From assembly GCA_004151065.3 (NCBI GenBank), contig NWUY0300035287.1, positions 19,366-31,036 of the forward strand: DNA of 11,671 bases. The letters run 5' to 3'. Positions 8,664-11,671 of this stretch are shown piece after piece. Position 1 is the stretch's first letter, and every line of letters begins with the position of its first letter. Below the pieces are notes generated by a model that saw only the letters and a program-made list of their open reading frames with translations, ran no database searches and was not told where the DNA came from. The DNA comes from Larix sibirica (Eukaryota > Streptophyta > Pinopsida > Pinales > Pinaceae). The position numbers and the translations under genes are program-made.

Positions 8664-10019
8664 CTAATGATTACGGTTGAGAGGAGAGATGTCCATAGGA
8701 TAACTACCCAGAACTCTAAGAAAAGTGGTGAATTCCTGAACTTCTGCCAGGGCATTCTGCGCGCGGGGATCGGCCATGGAGGCCTCAAAATCAACGTAAA
8801 ATATATATTCAAAGAAGTGCTTTGCAGTACCCCCATTGAGATCATCAACGACCCGGACCGGTTTGCTTCTTTGAGGCCTGCTCTCGATCTTGGTCAGATT
8901 GATATTCCTGAAAGCAAAGGCCGAGAGAACCTTGAACAGAACACCGGTCCCTTCCTCGTGAGCGAACACGATACTGGTCTTGAAGGGCCGATCGTTTCTT
9001 GGAATCACAGGCTCCCGTGCTAGCATCACGAATCTGGTCACGTTCCCCACATCGTCCTGAATACCATCTGCGAGTATATTCATCCCGTAAATCTCAGCAG
9101 CCCGGGCACTGGCAATGGAGGCGGTGTCACGGAGATTATTGGCAGCCACGAATTCGGCAGCCCCAGCAGTATCGTCAAAAGCTTCTCTGGCAACGTTGAG
9201 GCCCATGAGCGTCAGCGTGTTCTCGCACTGTGCAAGAGCCTGTGGATGGCTTATGACTCGTCGCAGATTTTCGGGCTTCACACCGGGAAGAGCGAGCAAA
9301 CAGTGGTGTACAGGGAATTGAACTTCACCCACAATGTGCAATGAATGTCTAAGCAATAGATCATAGTTCCTGTGTATGCTGCCTCCCAAGGAATTTTCCA
9401 CAGGCAGGACGGCTCTGTCTGCAATCCAGAGCTCCACGGCTTGAAACGCTACCTCAAACTGGTCACAGGGTATGGGCTCGCAGCTCGGATAAGCTTTCGT
9501 CGCGGCTGCCTCGCTATAAGCCCCGGGGACTCCCTGATAGGCAACGCGGAGCGTAGATCCATGCATTGGCGCAGGGGCTAGATCTGTTATACTCAGAGGC
9601 TTGGGCATTGGGGCAAGAATGGTATTTGTATCGGAGGAATTTTCAGCAGATTTTACGGGTACTATCCCCACACTATTGTTGCTACTCCCGTTCTCTAAGG
9701 CTTGCCCGGCTAAAATAGCGCAGGAAGCCTGCCAATCTGATCCTCGTCCGGCTGCGAGAAACGAATGATCGCCATGGCCGTTCGGCTCTGGAGGATTATT
9801 AACGCTACAATTTCTCTTTAAGTGACTTCTACAGACTTGATGAACTCTAGCCGCGCGCGGCCGATTTAGAGGATAGGCGCAGTGCTTGTAAAAAATGGCC
9901 AGTGCCTGCTTGCTGCTGCCTTTTACAGATTCATTGCCATAACCCAAAACGCCAACGATTTGCGCCGCTTCTCTGAACTGGAATACATCGGCTGAAAAAC
10001 TGACCTTCAAAGCTGCCAT
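8664..10019 (-). CDS. ADT: Arogenate dehydratase / prephenate dehydratase (plastid, ADT3/4/5-like), single exon
   Basis: The enzyme decarboxylates and dehydrates arogenate to phenylalanine (some family members also take prephenate to phenylpyruvate), the last step of plastid phenylalanine synthesis. The 451-residue protein has a variable leader rich in Ser, Ala, Arg and Asn with few acidic residues (about 1-140), consistent with a stromal transit peptide. The dehydratase domain (about 157-334) shows [40 protein letters not shown] and the catalytic TRF motif (T328-F330). The ACT domain (about 347-440) shows [13 protein letters not shown] and the phenylalanine-binding ESRP motif (379-382), and ends with [12 protein letters not shown] chose the ATG at 10017-10019: A at -3, G at +4. 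The frame stays open upstream to about 10256 but has no ATG there; only a GTG occurs at 10125-10127. Stop is TAG. Absence of introns and the FAFR/VDD/GTAKHF sequence resemble Arabidopsis ADT3-5 (recalled, not aligned). Activity on arogenate versus prephenate cannot be decided here. Base composition is clearly more GC-rich than the flanks. Confidence 0.96.
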   Translation of the reverse strand: MAALKVSFSADVFQFREAAQIVGVLGYGNESVKGSSKQALAIFYKHCAYPLNRPRAARVHQVCRSHLKRNCSVNNPPEPNGHGDHSFLAAGRGSDWQASCAILAGQALENGSSNNSVGIVPVKSAENSSDTNTILAPMPKPLSITDLAPAPMHGSTLRVAYQGVPGAYSEAAATKAYPSCEPIPCDQFEVAFQAVELWIADRAVLPVENSLGGSIHRNYDLLLRHSLHIVGEVQFPVHHCLLALPGVKPENLRRVISHPQALAQCENTLTLMGLNVAREAFDDTAGAAEFVAANNLRDTASIASARAAEIYGMNILADGIQDDVGNVTRFVMLAREPVIPRNDRPFKTSIVFAHEEGTGVLFKVLSAFAFRNINLTKIESRPQRSKPVRVVDDLNGGTAKHFFEYIFYVDFEASMADPRAQNALAEVQEFTTFLRVLGSYPMDISPLNRNH

Positions 10020-10048
10020 TTTTAACGGATTTTGAAGCTTGAAAAGCT

Positions 10049-10078
10049 TTAACGCCTGGAAGGATGGGCCGAGAGCAT
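10049..10078 (-). other. Possible 9-codon upstream ORF in the ADT leader
   Basis: Reading toward the ADT start, the only ATG between the predicted transcription start and the main ATG opens a nine-codon frame (MLSAHPSRR) that ends in TAA 29 nt before the main ATG. Its context is weak (T at -3, C at +4), so most ribosomes would be expected to scan past it. It matters only if the transcript starts upstream of 10078, which is likely if the TATA-like box at 10173-10178 is used. Any regulatory effect is inference. Confidence 0.3.
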
Positions 10079-10172
10079 AGAGAGATGAATACGGGGACGC
10101 GAGTATGTGTTTGGGCACGCCACACACTCGTTCGTCCCAACCAGTTGTGATCGTTTGCCAAACATTTGTAGT

Positions 10173-10178
10173 TATATG
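10173..10178 (-). promoter_or_regulatory. TATA-like box of ADT
   Basis: On the coding strand the sequence reads TCCATATAACTAC, about 155 nt upstream of the ADT ATG. A start about 30 nt downstream would fall near 10140-10148 and give a leader of roughly 125 nt, normal for a plant gene. The match to TATAWAW is imperfect and no transcript evidence is available here. Confidence 0.4.
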
Positions 10179-10327
10179 GATGCTAAGACTATTAGAGAGT
10201 TCTAAGGATTGTTTGGTGGCAGTGGTGGGTCGTTGAGTGGGAGTAGTTAAAATAGCTCATGCTAATTCAGGGGTGGTTGTGGGAAAGGGCCTCTGACTCG
10301 TGGATGGAGCAAGGAAGCTCTGGAGTG

Positions 10328-10334
10328 GTTAGGT
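10328..10334 (-). promoter_or_regulatory. AC-III-type MYB element (ACCTAAC) upstream of ADT
   Basis: The plus strand reads GTTAGGT, so the ADT coding strand carries ACCTAAC, the AC-III element bound by R2R3-MYB factors in phenylpropanoid promoters. It lies about 310 nt upstream of the ATG and 150 nt upstream of the TATA-like box. A 7-mer can occur by chance; pairing with the AC-II element 54 nt away makes function more plausible. Confidence 0.45.
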
Positions 10335-10381
10335 GTGAGCCTGCGGATCTCCCGGAAACATGTGTGCTATACACTCTCTTT

Positions 10382-10388
10382 GGTTGGT
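10382..10388 (-). promoter_or_regulatory. AC-II-type MYB element (ACCAACC) upstream of ADT
   Basis: The plus strand reads GGTTGGT, giving ACCAACC on the ADT coding strand, an exact AC-II element. It sits about 363 nt upstream of the ATG, close to the AC-III element at 10328-10334. AC elements are known targets of MYB activators of lignin and phenylalanine supply genes in seed plants, including conifer MYB8-type factors. Use at this gene is inference. Confidence 0.45.
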
Positions 10389-10460
10389 TCGTGGGTCAAC
10401 GTCCATTGGGCAAAAAGTGGAACCTCGTTTTCTTGATGCTTCCAGTTTTACCCTTTTAAA

Positions 10461-10816
10461 CGGGTCGGAATTCGTGTCCTACGTGGACCATAGGTGGCCC
10501 TAGAATGGTAGGCTGACTTCTAATCACAAGCATTTCTTGAAGGCGTTGGGTTCTGTCCTAGGCAAAGTTTCCATATGTGGCCCTAAATTGGCACAGGTGT
10601 GTCCTAATGAGAGCCATTTCTTGAAGGGTTAGGTCCCTGTCCTACGTAAGGTTAAGAAGGTCCTGTCCTACGTAAGCCTAAGTTTCCATAGGTGGCCTTA
10701 AATGGTTAGGGGCGTGTTCTAATGAAAGCCATTTCTTTTAAGGGGTGGATCATGTTTTACGTAGAACCAAATTATGTTTTCCGTAGCCAACGTTTAGCCA
10801 AAGTTTGTATAGGTCG
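10461..10816. repeat. Decayed tandem repeat of ~80-110-bp units
   Basis: Successive units (about 10461-10541, 10542-10625, 10626-10738, 10739-10816) share TGTCCTACGTAAG, AGTTTCCATAGGTGGCC, CCTAAATGG, GTGTCCTAATGAGAGCC and CATTTCTTGAA. The third has an internal duplication of GTCCTACGTAAG, and the fourth is badly eroded. The array lies upstream of the ADT promoter. Confidence 0.85.
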
Positions 10817-11320
10817 CTTTTACTTTTTAGTTTTTTTTAGCTTTATTACAATGTTGTGAAGATTAAAACAATATTTTATGAGTTTCAGGCAAAACAAATT
10901 TTTTTATGAGTTTTAGAGTGAAATTAGGTATTGGATAATTTTTAAAATGGTTTATGAAAAAAAAAAATCTTTAAAATGAACTAGATTAAATGGATACTAA
11001 TCTTTCTAACCTTTTAATTCCTCAAAACTATATTTAGCTAGAGACTTTTCTTTTAAAACTTTTAGATCATGGATATAATATTTTAAAACAAATCAAATAA
11101 TCTATATCTTATTTTTATCTTAAAACTTGATGAATCAAATTTGATCTAGCTAAATGTTAAAGACCATCATCATCAATGTTTTATTATACCAATGTTTTGT
11201 TAAAAATTTGAATATGAATAAAAAGAGTACGAAGCTTATCTTGCATCATTTTAACTATTAACTCCTAAACTATTAAGATATGTTCTAATAAAAATAATTA
11301 ATAAAAACAATTTTTAAAAA
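10817..11320. other. AT-rich spacer splitting the upstream repeat
   Basis: No gene or repeat is recognised. Because units of one repeat family lie on both sides, this may be an insertion or a diverged interior, but no target-site duplication or terminal repeats were seen. Confidence 0.4.
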
Positions 11321-11465
11321 GGGTAAGGTTAATGTCCTACATGAAGCCAAAGTTGTCATTAGTGACCCTAAATTGATTGGGGTGTGTCTTAATGAGAGCC
11401 ATTTTTTTCAAAGAATAAGAGTTGTGTCTATGTGAAGTCAAAACAAAAATTTATAGGTAATTCTT
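11321..11465. repeat. Two further decayed units of the same upstream repeat
   Basis: 11321-11412 reads GGGTAAGGTTAATGTCCTAC, AAGCCAAAGTTGTCATTAGTG, ACCCTAAATTG, GGGTGTGTCTTAATGAGAGCC and CATTTTTTTCAAA, plainly the unit at 10542-10738. 11413-11465 looks like an eroded next unit. About 500 bp of AT-rich sequence separates them from the main block. Confidence 0.8.
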
Positions 11466-11550
11466 AATTTGAAAATCTTATTATTATGATGTATGTAAAA
11501 GGAAAGAAAAGTTAAATATTGCTTTATTAGAATGTTAAAAATATTATATA

Positions 11551-11670
11551 AAAATAATATAATATAGACTACATAATGTAAAGTTAAAGTAGTATGGAAA
11601 ATGATTTCTAAAAATAATATAATATAGACTACATAATGTAAAGTTAAAGTAGTATGGAAAATGATTTCTA
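11551..11670. repeat. Perfect 60-bp tandem duplication at the window end
   Basis: 11551-11610 and 11611-11670 are identical over all 60 bases. The last base of the window (A) matches the start of a third copy, so the array may continue beyond the window. Confidence 0.97.
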
Positions 11671-11671
11671 A

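Larger units (their letters stand above)
10020..10460 (-). promoter_or_regulatory. ADT leader and proximal promoter region
   Basis: This stretch is richer in GC than the sequence beyond it and holds, from the gene outward, the presumed leader with its small upstream ORF, the TATA-like box, and the AC-III and AC-II elements. A CAGTTG core MYB-type site is also present at 10142-10147. An ATG-started 66-codon frame on the plus strand (10259-10459) overlaps these sites but resembles nothing I know and is probably chance. Confidence 0.5.

Noticed and set aside
8582-8848. Minus-strand 88-codon frame overlapping the ADT 3' end
   Set aside because: Out of frame with ADT over its conserved ACT domain and extends into the 3' UTR; a shadow frame.
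8667-9581. Several plus-strand open frames opposite ADT
   Set aside because: They overlap a strongly supported gene on the other strand, show no family resemblance and follow its codon pattern in antisense.
10020-10127. 36-residue N-terminal extension of ADT from 10127
   Set aside because: It begins with GTG, not ATG. The ATG at 10017-10019 has a good context and gives a normal plastid leader.
9931-10161. Minus-strand 76-codon frame at the ADT 5' end
   Set aside because: Starts with TTG, is out of frame with ADT, and resembles no protein.

Overview
This is an AT-rich, repeat-rich plant nuclear window with one confidently supported gene. That gene is an intronless arogenate (prephenate) dehydratase, ADT, on the minus strand at 8664-10019. 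It encodes a 451-residue protein: a plastid-targeting-like leader, then the catalytic prephenate dehydratase domain, then a C-terminal ACT domain. The plant-type leader, the single exon, the Ty3/gypsy gag remnant and the long repeat-filled flanks all point to a seed plant with a bloated genome. A gymnosperm is plausible, but the sequence does not prove it.

Layout: 1-1347 is unassigned sequence with a 59-bp tandem duplication and a 34-bp motif repeated twice. At 1348-1905 a decayed gag fragment lies between two ~114-bp direct copies of an unrelated sequence. 1906-5960 has no recognised gene; it holds a ~45-bp minisatellite running into a 165-bp tandem duplication (2571-3000). 5961-6153 and 6445-6741 are further local duplications. 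6742-7619 is very AT-rich. At 7620-8125 there is a decayed ~109-bp tandem array, and a 148-nt near-perfect inverted repeat (7699-7846) sits inside its first unit. 8126-8663 is the downstream/3'-UTR side of ADT and contains an 80-bp tandem duplication. 10020-10460 is the ADT leader and promoter side, with a TATA-like box and two MYB-type AC elements on the coding strand. 10461-11465 carries scattered decayed units of another repeat, and the window ends in a perfect 60-bp tandem duplication.

Functionally, ADT makes phenylalanine in plastids, feeding protein synthesis and phenylpropanoid/lignin metabolism. AC elements upstream fit the known control of phenylpropanoid-linked genes by R2R3-MYB factors. 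The most unusual structure is the inverted repeat at 7699-7846: it could give a microRNA-precursor-like RNA, and on the plus strand every substitution between its arms is a G:U wobble. I found no tRNA, rRNA, CRISPR or prokaryotic-style operon. Many short open frames in the window begin with non-ATG codons and look like chance.
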